DNA of 64,000 bases from NCBI GenBank assembly GCA_013822765.1, contig PNKY01000010.1, forward strand, positions 147,925 to 211,924. The letters are read 5' to 3'. The translations under genes were made by a program, and so were the position numbers. Of the stretch, positions 53,564-61,216 are shown piece by piece (positions within the stretch are counted from its first letter, which is position 1; each line of letters begins with the position of its first letter). The notes beneath the pieces are model-generated. The model made no database searches. It saw only the letters and a program-made list of their open reading frames with translations, and was not told where the DNA came from. Source of the DNA: Rhodospirillum sp. (lineage in GTDB: Bacteria; Pseudomonadota; Alphaproteobacteria; Dongiales; Dongiaceae).

Positions 53564-55201
53564 ATGATCAAGGGTTCGGACCTGCTGGTGGCGGCGCTCG
53601 AGAACGAGGGCGTCGAGCGGATCTTCGGCGTGCCGGGCGAGGAAAATCTCGACGTGGTCGAATCGCTGCGCAAGTCGCGCATCGAGCTGGTGGTGACGCG
53701 GCACGAGCAGGCGGCCGCCTTCATGGCGGCGACCCACGGGCGGCTCACCGGCCGGCCGGGCGTGTGCATCAGCACGCTGGGGCCGGGCGCGCTCAACTTC
53801 ACCACCGGCGCCGCTTATGCACATCTGGGCGCGATGCCGATGATCATGCTCACCGGCCAGAAGGGCATCCTGTTCAGCCGCCAGGCCCGCTTCCAGATCG
53901 TCGACATCATCGCCGCCATGCGCCCGATCACAAAGATGGCGCGCACCATCGTCACCGGCTCCAGCATCCCGACCCTGGTGCGCGATGCCTTCCGCGAGTC
54001 GATGGAGGAGCGCCCGGGCCCGGTGCTGCTGGAACTGCCGGAGGACATCGCGGGCGAGGAGATCAAGGACGTGCCGCTGGTGCCGCCGCACGACGTGCCG
54101 CTGCCGGTCGCGAACCCGGCGGCGCTGGAGCGCGCGACCCAGATGCTGCTGGCCGCCAAGCGGCCGCTGCTGATGGCGGGCGCCGGCGCCAACCGGCCGC
54201 GCTTGACTGACGCGCTGTCGGAGTTCGTGCGCCGCACGCGCCTGCCGTTCTTCAACACCCAGATGGGCAAGGGCGCGATCGCCGGCGGCTCCAAGCTCTA
54301 CATGGGCACGGCGGCGCTCAGCGAGCGCGACTACGTGCACCGCGCGATCGACCGCGCCGACGTGATCCTGTCGATCGGTCACGACACGGTGGAGAAGCCG
54401 CCGTTCCTGATGGGCCCGAAGGGGCCGAAAGTGATCCATGTCGGCTTCACGCCGGCGCATGTCGAGCAGGTGTTCTATCCGCACGCGGAGCTGATCGGCG
54501 ATGTGGGGCCGAGCCTGGCACTGCTCGCCGACCGCATCGAGGGCAAGCTCAACATCGATCCCGCCTTCGCCACCTTGCGCAGCGAGATCCTGGCCAAGCT
54601 GCAGGATCGCGCCGAAGAGGCGCGCTTCCCGCTGACGCCGCAACGCATCGTGCATGACGTGCGCGCGGTGATGCCGGAGGACGGCCTGGTCTGCCTCGAC
54701 AACGGCATGTACAAGATCTGGTTCGCGCGCAACTACCGCACCCACGTTGCGAATACGTTGCTGCTGGACAACGCGCTGGCGACCATGGGGGCCGGGCTGC
54801 CGTCGGCGATGATGGCGGCGATGCTCTATCCGGAACGGCGCGTGCTGGCGGTCGCGGGCGATGGCGGCTTCATGATGAACAGCCAGGAGATGGAGACCGC
54901 GGTCCGCCTCAAGCTAAACCTCGTGCTGTTGGTCCTGGAGGACAACGCCTACGGCATGATCCGCTGGAAGCAGGCGGTCGACAAATTTCCGGACTTCGGC
55001 CTTGGCTTCGGCAATCCGGACTTCGTCAAGTATGCCGACTCGTACGGCGCCAAGGGCCGGCGCGTCGACGACGCCGATGGCCTGGCGCCGGCGCTGGAGG
55101 CGGCGTTCAAGGATGGCGGCGTGCAGCTGGTGGTGGTGCCGATAGACTACAGCGAAAACGTCCGCGTGTTGGTCGAAGAGCTCGCCCGAAACGTTGGCTG
55201 A
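53564..55201 (+). CDS. Acetolactate synthase large-subunit-like ThDP enzyme
   Basis: A 545-residue thiamine-diphosphate enzyme. The N-domain has the catalytic Glu in VTRHEQAAAFMA, the central domain is FAD-site-like, and the C-domain has the ThDP/Mg motif GDGGFMMNSQEMETAVRLKL followed by LEDNAYGMI. The family includes acetolactate synthases, which join two pyruvates, and related decarboxylases. No regulatory small subunit is adjacent, so this is probably an orphan isozyme instead of the biosynthetic IlvB; oxalyl- or glyoxylate-type activity is possible. ATG 53564 with GGGGTGG upstream is preferred over ATG 53522. Confidence 0.88.
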   Translation: MIKGSDLLVAALENEGVERIFGVPGEENLDVVESLRKSRIELVVTRHEQAAAFMAATHGRLTGRPGVCISTLGPGALNFTTGAAYAHLGAMPMIMLTGQKGILFSRQARFQIVDIIAAMRPITKMARTIVTGSSIPTLVRDAFRESMEERPGPVLLELPEDIAGEEIKDVPLVPPHDVPLPVANPAALERATQMLLAAKRPLLMAGAGANRPRLTDALSEFVRRTRLPFFNTQMGKGAIAGGSKLYMGTAALSERDYVHRAIDRADVILSIGHDTVEKPPFLMGPKGPKVIHVGFTPAHVEQVFYPHAELIGDVGPSLALLADRIEGKLNIDPAFATLRSEILAKLQDRAEEARFPLTPQRIVHDVRAVMPEDGLVCLDNGMYKIWFARNYRTHVANTLLLDNALATMGAGLPSAMMAAMLYPERRVLAVAGDGGFMMNSQEMETAVRLKLNLVLLVLEDNAYGMIRWKQAVDKFPDFGLGFGNPDFVKYADSYGAKGRRVDDADGLAPALEAAFKDGGVQLVVVPIDYSENVRVLVEELARNVG

Positions 55202-55221
55202 TGTAGGCTGATCGCACGCGA

Positions 55222-55250
55222 CGGTGAGCGGGAATTGATCCCGCTCACCG
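55222..55250. terminator. Perfect 12-bp hairpin at converging 3' ends
   Basis: CGGTGAGCGGGA-ATTGA-TCCCGCTCACCG begins 20 bases after the acetolactate-synthase-like stop and 25 before the end of the convergent small membrane gene. There is no T run, yet the stem is strong enough to serve both directions. Confidence 0.5.
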
Positions 55251-55274
55251 CAACGGCGCAATGGTCGCGCGGAA

Positions 55275-55514
55275 CTACTGGGTGGTGGTCGTGCCGCCTT
55301 CCGGCGCTGGAGCCGGGGCAGGCGCCGGGGTCGCCGGTTCGGTCGTCGCAGCCGGAGCCGCGGTGTCCTGCGTGCCGGTGCCGGTGCCGTTATTCGTGAA
55401 GATGAACACGAACACTGCGGCCAGCACCACCAAGCCGCCGACGATGAAATAGAGCGCGCGGTTGCCGCCCTCGCCTGGGGGCGGGGCCTTGGGAACATTC
55501 GGTTCGTAGCTCAT
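55275..55514 (-). CDS. Small single-span membrane protein with Pro/Thr-rich tail
   Basis: A 79-residue protein: a short polar N-terminus (SYEPNVPKAPPPGEGG), one transmembrane helix (ALYFIVGGLVVLAAVFVFIF) and a tail of Thr, Ala and Pro with Gly-Thr and Ala-Pro repeats, probably in the periplasm. CTGAGGAGAGATGA precedes the ATG. It lies downstream of paralogue B of the Cys-ended family on the same strand, but a strong terminator separates them. No family is recognised. Confidence 0.65.
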   Translation of the reverse strand: MSYEPNVPKAPPPGEGGNRALYFIVGGLVVLAAVFVFIFTNNGTGTGTQDTAAPAATTEPATPAPAPAPAPEGGTTTTQ

Positions 55515-55579
55515 TCATCTCTCCTCAGGTTGCCGCGCCCGCGAGGCCCCTCCTTGGAAGGTGCGCGCGCATGCCAGAA

Positions 55580-55632
55580 AAATGGCCGCGCTCCCGGAAG
55601 GTTCCATATGGAACACCCGAGAACGCGGCCCG
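55580..55632 (-). terminator. Long nested-hairpin terminator of Cys-ended paralogue B
   Basis: On the minus strand, outer arms GGCCGCG/CGCGGCC enclose an inner perfect palindrome GTTCCATATGGAAC (55601-55614), and ATTTTTC follows directly. It lies 20 bases beyond the stop at 55652. Confidence 0.8.
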
Positions 55633-55651
55633 TTACCTGTGTTAACGCAGA

Positions 55652-56305
55652 TTACTGGACGCCCAGCGCCGCCTTGGCGGTGCCAAGCTCCGTCATGCAG
55701 GCGTTCTCGTCGCCCGCGTCGGCGGCGAGCTGCGCCTTCTTGAGCGCGGTGATCGCCTCCGTGTGGCCGCCAGCGGCGGTGTTCAGGTCACCGACCCGCG
55801 AGGTCTCGGTCACGTCGCCGCTCGGCATCGTGGCGGTGCTGGAACTGGAGCTGCTGCTGTCCGCAGTCGCATCCGTGTCCTGCGGCTGCTGCACGCCCGG
55901 ATCGCTGGCGCCGATGGTCGCGTTGGCGCTGTTGTCGGCGGTCGTGCTGCTGCCGTCGGTCGTGGTGGTCGTGCTGGTGCCGGTTGTGGCGTTCGCTTCC
56001 GGCGCCGGCTGCTGCACGCCCGGATCGGCGGCGCCGATGGTGGCGTTAGCGCTGTTGTCGGTGTTCGCGACCTGGTCGCTGCTCGGGCTCGTGGTCGTGC
56101 TGGTGCTGGTGTCGACCGACGCGCTCGGCGCCGGCTGCTGCACGCCTGGATCGGTCGCGCCGATGGTCGCGTTGGCGCTGGCTTCCATGCCAAGCTGCTG
56201 TTGCAGCGCCGCGACTTCCGCGCCGCAGCTACCGGCCGCGCTGGCCGTGCCCGCTGCCAGAATCAAACTGGCGCCGACCCCGAACATAAGTGCTGTCTTG
56301 TTCAT
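55652..56305 (-). CDS. Periplasmic Cys-ended low-complexity protein, paralogue B
   Basis: A 217-residue protein with signal peptide (GVGASLILAAGTASA). The mature start is AGSCGAEVAALQQQLGMEAS. A long Thr/Ser/Asp/Ala linker contains three copies of ANATIGA-x-DPGVQQP spaced by Ser/Thr tracts. The conserved end is ALKKAQLAADAGDENACMTE plus LGTAKAALGVQ. The N- and C-terminal blocks match the genes at 53008 and 59283, including the positions of both cysteines. GGGAGAG precedes the ATG. A strong terminator makes it monocistronic. The function is unknown. Confidence 0.8.
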   Translation of the reverse strand: MNKTALMFGVGASLILAAGTASAAGSCGAEVAALQQQLGMEASANATIGATDPGVQQPAPSASVDTSTSTTTSPSSDQVANTDNSANATIGAADPGVQQPAPEANATTGTSTTTTTDGSSTTADNSANATIGASDPGVQQPQDTDATADSSSSSSSTATMPSGDVTETSRVGDLNTAAGGHTEAITALKKAQLAADAGDENACMTELGTAKAALGVQ

Positions 56306-56526
56306 ATGTCTTCTCTCCCTATTGCCCGCCAGCCCGGCACGACCGCGATACGCGGAGGCTCGCCCTGGCGCTGATGGGAGAACATCGAGAGGGGGGGAAC
56401 GTTGGCGGAGATGTCGCCTAATTTAATGTGATCGCAGCGCGGCAACTGGCCGCACCGGACATGCGCGCGGGCGATTCCGTTTCGAACAACCGGAACCGCC
56501 CGCTGTTGCGTGCATGCGCTAGAAAG

Positions 56527-56946
56527 CTAGTTCCGCTTGTTGTTGACATCGAAATCCAGTTCGCGCTGCTCTTCCGAGCCGTGGCGGCCACCGGTGCCTG
56601 CGGCCTCGGTGCGGGTGAAGGCGAGGCGCGGCTCGTTGCGCGTGAACAGGATGGTGCAGGGCGCGCCGGAGTAGCTCTGGCAGCCGCGCAGCGCGGGCTG
56701 CGTATAGCTCGGCGCCGCGCAGGAGATCTCTTCGCAATAGGTGAAGAAGGAATCGCGCCCGTCTGCAGAGACCGCGAACGCACCCGGGCGCGTCGATTTC
56801 ACGATGCGCAGGTACTTGGCGATCTCGGCATTGGTCTCCGGCGTGATCGCGACCGGCGTCCTGGAGGGCGGCGCCGCAGCGGGCGCACAGGCGGCGAGCG
56901 CGAGGGCGGCGAGAAGAGTGACGGCGATGGTCCGAGTGTGAATCAC
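56527..56946 (-). CDS. Lipoprotein of unknown function, tandem copy 1
   Basis: A 139-residue protein with lipobox ALAACAP (Cys20) and a compact domain: SRTPVAITPETNAEIAKYLR, STRPGAFAVSADGRDSFFTY followed by CEEISC, CQSYSGAPCTILF and a C-terminal GGRHGSEEQRELDFD. Four cysteines in the mature domain probably pair. The neighbour at 57156-57566 repeats every one of these blocks. The start is GTG 56946. The domain is unrecognised by name, but the pairing suggests an envelope structural or binding role. Confidence 0.78.
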   Translation of the reverse strand: MIHTRTIAVTLLAALALAACAPAAAPPSRTPVAITPETNAEIAKYLRIVKSTRPGAFAVSADGRDSFFTYCEEISCAAPSYTQPALRGCQSYSGAPCTILFTRNEPRLAFTRTEAAGTGGRHGSEEQRELDFDVNNKRN

Positions 56947-57088
56947 GATGCTAATCCCTTGTCTTGAAATGCCACGTTGGTCTTACGGTGGCGCATAGAT
57001 AGGGACGCATCACAAAACTGGGAAGTGAACGGGATCACAGCGCGCGCCGCATGGCACGATCGAGGGCAATCGCAGAACACGGGACTGT

Positions 57089-57116
57089 TCCCCCGCCCCC
57101 AACTGGGGGAGGGGAT
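57089..57116. repeat. REP-like palindrome, third copy
   Basis: CCCCGCCCCC-AACT-GGGGGAGGGG forms a hairpin with one mismatch and shares the CCCCC/GGGGGAGGG core of the pair at 3827-3943. It lies between the two tandem lipoprotein genes. Confidence 0.5.
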
Positions 57117-57155
57117 TTCAGCGCACACGATCGAGGGCGAGGGTGGGGACGAGGG

Positions 57156-57566
57156 TCAGCGGCCGCGCACGTCGTAGTCGATCCGGCGCTGCTCCTCGGA
57201 GCCGTGCCGCCCCTCGCCCGCGCTGGCGTTGACGCTGTAGGTGAGGCGCGGCTCGTGCCGCACATAGAGGATGACGCAGGGCTGGCCGGCCAGGGCCTGG
57301 CAGCGGCGCTGCGCCGGTATGGTATAGCTCGAGGTCGCGCAGGCGGTGTCGTCGCACCAGGTGTAGAAGGAGTTGAGCCCGTCCGGCGAGACCGCGAAGG
57401 CGCCAGGCCGCGTGACCTTCACCTTGCGCAGATAGACGCTGAGCTCGCCTTCGGTCTGCGGCGAGATCGCGACCGGGCCGCTGGGCAGGGTCTTGGGTTC
57501 GGTTGCAGCACAAGCCGACAACGCGAGCAAGAAGACGGCGGCGACGATCCTGGATAGATGAGGCAC
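57156..57566 (-). CDS. Lipoprotein of unknown function, tandem copy 2
   Basis: A 136-residue paralogue of the gene at 56527. The lipobox is ALSACAA (Cys19), then GPVAISPQTEGELSVYLRKV, TRPGAFAVSPDGLNSFYTWC, CATSSYTIPAQRRCQAL, PCVILYVRHEPRLTY and the terminal GRHGSEEQRRIDYDVRG. The cysteine positions coincide with those of copy 1. The start is GTG 57566 with AAGGACACG upstream. It is divergent from the cyclase gene. The 590-base gap from its start to copy 1's start leaves room for independent promoters. Confidence 0.78.
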   Translation of the reverse strand: MPHLSRIVAAVFLLALSACAATEPKTLPSGPVAISPQTEGELSVYLRKVKVTRPGAFAVSPDGLNSFYTWCDDTACATSSYTIPAQRRCQALAGQPCVILYVRHEPRLTYSVNASAGEGRHGSEEQRRIDYDVRGR

Positions 57567-57667
57567 GATGACGTGTCCTTCGCGATGGAATGCATGAGTC
57601 CGGGGATCATACCACGAACGATCAAGTCGTGGTACAGTGGAGCCCTGCGCGCGACGGGGTCGTGATC

Positions 57668-59263
57668 ATGACAATTTCTGCGGAAGCGAAGAATGCGGTG
57701 ACCGAAAGCCGGCTCGGCGGCTGGCTGCTGGTCATCCTGGTGGCGGTGATGCTGGCGGGCCTGCCGCTGGCGGTGTGGCTCGACCTCAGCAACCTGTCGC
57801 GGACGGCGCTCAGCCGGCAGGCGGAGGACCTGAGCTCGGTCATCACCGGCATCCGCGGCTACTACGCCAGCAACGTGGTCGGCCGCATCCTGGAGGCGCA
57901 CGGCAAGGACACCAAGCTGGCGCACAACTACGAGCAGATTCCCGGCGCGATCCCGATTCCGGCCACGCTGTCGCTGGAGCTCGGCCGCGTGATCAGCGAG
58001 CGGCAGGACAACATCACCTATCGCTTCGTCTCCGACCTGCCGTTCAAGAACCGGCCGGCGCACGAGATGGACGACTTCGAGCAGTCCGCCCTCGCCAGCC
58101 TGCGCAAGGCGCCCGACCAGAACATCACCGAGGTGCTGCGCTCCGGCTTCCGCAACACCTTCCGCCTGGTGACGCCGATCGTGATGGCGCCGTCCTGCGT
58201 CACCTGCCACAACGCCCATCCGGAGAGCCCGAAGCACGACTGGAAGATCGGCGACGTGCGCGGCATCCAGGAGGTCATCATCACCCAGCCGTTCGCCGCC
58301 AACATCTTCTCGTTCAAGTACCTGCTGATCTATTTCGCCTTCGTCGCCACCCTCGGCCTCATGTTCATCCTGATGCAGCGCCGGCAGGCCGGCGTGATCC
58401 GCGCCTTCAACCGCGAGCTGGAATCGGCCAACGAGTTCCTGGCCAACGTCTCGATGAAGATCTCGCGCTATCTCTCGCCGCAGATCTACAAGAGCATCTT
58501 CAGCGGGCAGCGGGACGTGGTGGTGCATACCGAGCGCAAGCGCCTCACCATCTTCTTCTCCGACATCAAGGATTTCACCGCGACCACCGAGCGCCTGCAG
58601 CCCGAGGCGCTGACCGAGATGCTGAACGAATACCTGACCGAGATGTCATCGATCGCGATGCAGCACGGCGGCACCGTCGACAAGTTCATCGGCGACGCCA
58701 TCCTGGTGTTCTTCGGCGATCCGGAGACCAAAGGCGCGGTCGAGGACGCCAAGGCCTGCCTGCGCATGGCGATGGACATGCAGCGGCGGCTGGGCGAGCT
58801 CAAGTCCAAGTGGCGCGGCGAGGGGACGGAGGAGCCGTTCGTGGTGCGCATGGGCATCAACACCGGCTTCTGCAACGTCGGTAATTTCGGCAGCAACGAC
58901 CGCATGGACTACACCATCATCGGCGCCGAAGCGAACCTGGCCGCGCGCCTGCAGAGCATCGCGGAAGGCGGCAAGATCGTGATCAGCTACGAGACCTTTG
59001 CCCTGGTGCAGGACATCGTGGCGGCCAGCCCGCTGCCGCCCATCACCATGAAGGGCATCCGGCGCGAGGTCGTGCCCTTCGAGGTGGACGCCCTGGTGGA
59101 CCAGAAAGGCCGCATCCTCAGCGAGCATGTCGCCGGCCTCGACCTGCATCTCGATCTCGGCCGGCTGGTGCCGGCGGAACGCCTGCGCGTGCGCGAGGCG
59201 CTGCGCGAAGCGATGGCCGCGCTGGATGCGTCCACGGGCGAAAAGGGCGCGGCCACCAGCTAG
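57668..59263 (+). CDS. Class III adenylate/guanylate cyclase with heme-binding-type DUF3365 sensor
   Basis: A 531-residue membrane sensor. A first transmembrane helix is near residues 18-40. A periplasmic Tll0287-like/DUF3365 domain of about 170 residues ends in the c-type heme motif CVTCH (177-181). A second helix (LLIYFAFVATLGLMFILMQ) follows near 218-238, then a class III cyclase domain from about 290 with FFSDIKDFTATTERL, KFIGDAILVFFGDP, and GFCNVGNFGSNDRMDYTIIG. The metal Asps and the region for base selection are present. It would couple a redox or gas signal at heme to cyclic nucleotide synthesis. ATG 57668 is favoured over 57590. Confidence 0.92.
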   Translation: MTISAEAKNAVTESRLGGWLLVILVAVMLAGLPLAVWLDLSNLSRTALSRQAEDLSSVITGIRGYYASNVVGRILEAHGKDTKLAHNYEQIPGAIPIPATLSLELGRVISERQDNITYRFVSDLPFKNRPAHEMDDFEQSALASLRKAPDQNITEVLRSGFRNTFRLVTPIVMAPSCVTCHNAHPESPKHDWKIGDVRGIQEVIITQPFAANIFSFKYLLIYFAFVATLGLMFILMQRRQAGVIRAFNRELESANEFLANVSMKISRYLSPQIYKSIFSGQRDVVVHTERKRLTIFFSDIKDFTATTERLQPEALTEMLNEYLTEMSSIAMQHGGTVDKFIGDAILVFFGDPETKGAVEDAKACLRMAMDMQRRLGELKSKWRGEGTEEPFVVRMGINTGFCNVGNFGSNDRMDYTIIGAEANLAARLQSIAEGGKIVISYETFALVQDIVAASPLPPITMKGIRREVVPFEVDALVDQKGRILSEHVAGLDLHLDLGRLVPAERLRVREALREAMAALDASTGEKGAATS

Positions 59264-59282
59264 GTCGCCCTTCGACCCGAGA

Positions 59283-59795
59283 CTACTGGCCGAGTTGGCC
59301 CTTCGCTTCCTCGATGGCGTCCATGCAGGCGGCCTCGTCGCCGGCCTGGTCCAGTGCGCGGGCGCGTGCCAGCGCTTGCGCCGCGGCGTCGGTGCCGGTC
59401 GCCCCGGTGCCGGTGGTATCTGTGCCGGCGGCGGTGTTCAGCTGGCTGGCGGCCGCGGCGTCCGAATCCATCGCCTCGGTCGGCGCCGGCTGCGGCGCAG
59501 TGTCGTTCTGCACCAGCGTGCCGCCGCTCGCGTCCACGCCGGTCTCGCCCGATCCGTTCGGCGCTGCGTGCGCGGTCTCGCTGATCGGCGCCCCATTGGC
59601 GCTTGGCGGCGCGCCCAGGGTCTGCCCTGCAGTCTGCGGCATGGTGGGCGCCGTGCTGCTCGCCATGGTCGGGGTCTCTTCCATCTGCTTCTGCAGCGCC
59701 ATGATCTCGCCGCTGCAGGCGCCTGCCTGCGCGACGCTCGCCGCCAGCAGCACGCCGGCGGCGCTGCCGGCCAGCAGGGTTGCCAAGGTTTTCAT
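59283..59795 (-). CDS. Periplasmic Cys-ended low-complexity protein, paralogue C
   Basis: A 170-residue protein with signal peptide (GSAAGVLLAASVAQA). The mature start is GACSGEIMALQKQMEETPTM. An Ala/Thr/Pro/Gly/Asn-rich linker follows, then the conserved end ARARALDQAGDEAACMDAIE plus EAKGQLGQ. It shares its N-block with paralogues A and B and its C-block most closely with A (LDQAGDEAACM). GGGAG precedes the ATG. It converges with the cyclase gene. No described family was recognised. Confidence 0.8.
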   Translation of the reverse strand: MKTLATLLAGSAAGVLLAASVAQAGACSGEIMALQKQMEETPTMASSTAPTMPQTAGQTLGAPPSANGAPISETAHAAPNGSGETGVDASGGTLVQNDTAPQPAPTEAMDSDAAAASQLNTAAGTDTTGTGATGTDAAAQALARARALDQAGDEAACMDAIEEAKGQLGQ

Positions 59796-59979
59796 GATCG
59801 CGCTCCCGATGTTGCTCCTCTAAGGGCAAACAGCCGGCGGGGCGAGGCATGTCCGCTAGGCGGGCAATTAATCGTGATCGGCGCGGGTGTGCGATGGCCG
59901 TCACACCCGTGTCCGCACCGCCGAACCGGCGCTTCCGGGGCGCGACAGACTGTCCAGAACCACCCCACAGGAGACAGTC

Positions 59980-60285
59980 ATGCGAACCGTTGCGCTTTCG
60001 CTCGCCCTGCCGGCCGCCGCGGCGCCGGCCCTGGCGGAGAAGCCTCTGCAGTTCGAGATCCAGATGGCGACCTCTGACCCGCAGAACGCGGAGAACGCCG
60101 CCAAGATCAAGCGCACCTTCGACCTCGCCGCCAGGCAGCGCGGCCGCCAGGCGATCGAGATCAGCTGCGCGCCCGGCGATTCGTCCTGGTGCGCCAAGGA
60201 ATTCGTCGCCGCTTGCGACAAGCACGACGGCGGCATGAGCACCAACCCGGACGGCAGCGTCACCTGCTCGTTCCCTACCAAGTAG
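59980..60285 (+). CDS. Small exported protein with three cysteines
   Basis: A 101-residue protein with a signal peptide (LSLALPAAAAPALA) and a mature region QFEIQMATSDPQNAENAAKI followed by ISCAPGDSSWCAKEFVAACD and a TCSFPTK end. Four cysteines in a 75-residue mature chain point to disulfide stabilisation in the periplasm. CAGGAGACAG precedes the ATG. The next gene starts 14 bases after its stop, and both share the KIQIAT/EIQMAT-like opening, so they may be a diverged pair. Family unrecognised. Confidence 0.7.
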   Translation: MRTVALSLALPAAAAPALAEKPLQFEIQMATSDPQNAENAAKIKRTFDLAARQRGRQAIEISCAPGDSSWCAKEFVAACDKHDGGMSTNPDGSVTCSFPTK

Positions 60286-60299
60286 CGATGGAGGAGATC

Positions 60300-60707
60300 A
60301 TGAACCGGCTTGCCTATCCGCTCGCTATTTTGGCCACCTGCGCCGCGTTCAATGCGCAGGCCGGCGACAACCCGCCCCCGGCCCTGCTGGCCAAGATCCA
60401 GATCGCGACCCAGGCGCACCAGAACACGGGCAGCGCGACCCCGCAAACCCAGCAGCGGGAGTTCAAGGACATGAAGAAGTTCGCCCGCGAGAACGAGCCG
60501 CTCGATCCGACGCCGGCGGCGCAGGCCGGCAAGGCGGCCGCCGCCGCGGACAAGACTCGCCGGGCGCGCGATGGCGGGAACGGCGGCGTCTCCGCCAAGA
60601 AGGTGGGAAGCCTGGACGTGTCCAAGCTCAATCGCAGCGACCCGCGCTCGCCGGGTGCGATCGGCCAGGGGATCGGTGGCCACGCCAACGACGGCGGTCG
60701 GGACTGA
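60300..60707 (+). CDS. Exported, charged protein of unknown function
   Basis: A 135-residue protein with a signal peptide (YPLAILATCAAFNAQA). The hydrophilic mature chain starts GDNPPPALLAKIQIATQAHQ, similar to the FEIQMAT segment of the preceding protein, and continues with Lys/Arg/Asp/Gly-rich sequence without predicted structure. GAGGAGATC precedes the ATG, which is 14 bases after the previous stop, so the two genes form an operon. No function is known. Confidence 0.65.
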   Translation: MNRLAYPLAILATCAAFNAQAGDNPPPALLAKIQIATQAHQNTGSATPQTQQREFKDMKKFARENEPLDPTPAAQAGKAAAAADKTRRARDGGNGGVSAKKVGSLDVSKLNRSDPRSPGAIGQGIGGHANDGGRD

Positions 60708-60758
60708 TTGGCCCGGAGCGAAGGCGACTGTTTAAGTTGCCCGCGCCTCCGTTGACTC

Positions 60759-60990
60759 CTATTGAGGCTGCGCCTCGGGCCCATAGGGAACGACCGGATA
60801 GCACGGCCCGATGATGCCGGCGACCCGGTCGGCCCAGCGCGATGCCGGGAAAGCCCGCCAGCGGAAATCCGCAATCGGCGCTGAGGTGCGCATAGGCATA
60901 GTTCGCGATGTCCGCGATGGTGAAGTCGCTGCCGCCGAGGAACTGGGTCGCGCGCAGCGTGCGCTCCAGCGCGCCCAGCGACCGCATCGC
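60759..60990 (-). pseudogene. Decayed C-terminal fragment of a glutathione S-transferase gene
   Basis: Minus-strand codons give RSLGALERTLRATQFLGG, then SDFTIADIANYAYAHLSADC, FPLAGFPGIA, and after a frame change WADRVAGIIGPCYPVVPYGP to the stop. This is the helical C-domain of a GST. The frame breaks around 60833-60845, where two bases (GC) present in the copy at 63861-64000 are missing. No N-terminal thioredoxin-like half is found to the right. The nucleotide match to the right-edge copy covers about 140 bases up to the window end. Confidence 0.85.
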
Positions 60991-61216
60991 GCCTGCCTGA
61001 CTCCATCAGGATGCGAACCGACGTGTCGCCGACCTCCCGACTCGTGTGCTCCGCCGCTGGTGCGATCTGCGCCGCCAAGGTAGATTGAACCTGCGGCGAG
61101 TCGCATTCGGCTGGGATATTCGAAGCCAGCGGCGCCGCCTGACGCTCCGGACCAGTCCGGAGGCCCTGGACGAGATATGCGCTTGATCGTTCGCCCCTGA
61201 CGGGGGATCGCGAATC

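Noticed and set aside
53543..54745. A 400-codon minus-strand frame opposite the acetolactate-synthase-like gene.
   Set aside because: It is His/Arg-rich without motifs; the sense frame holds all ThDP-enzyme signatures.
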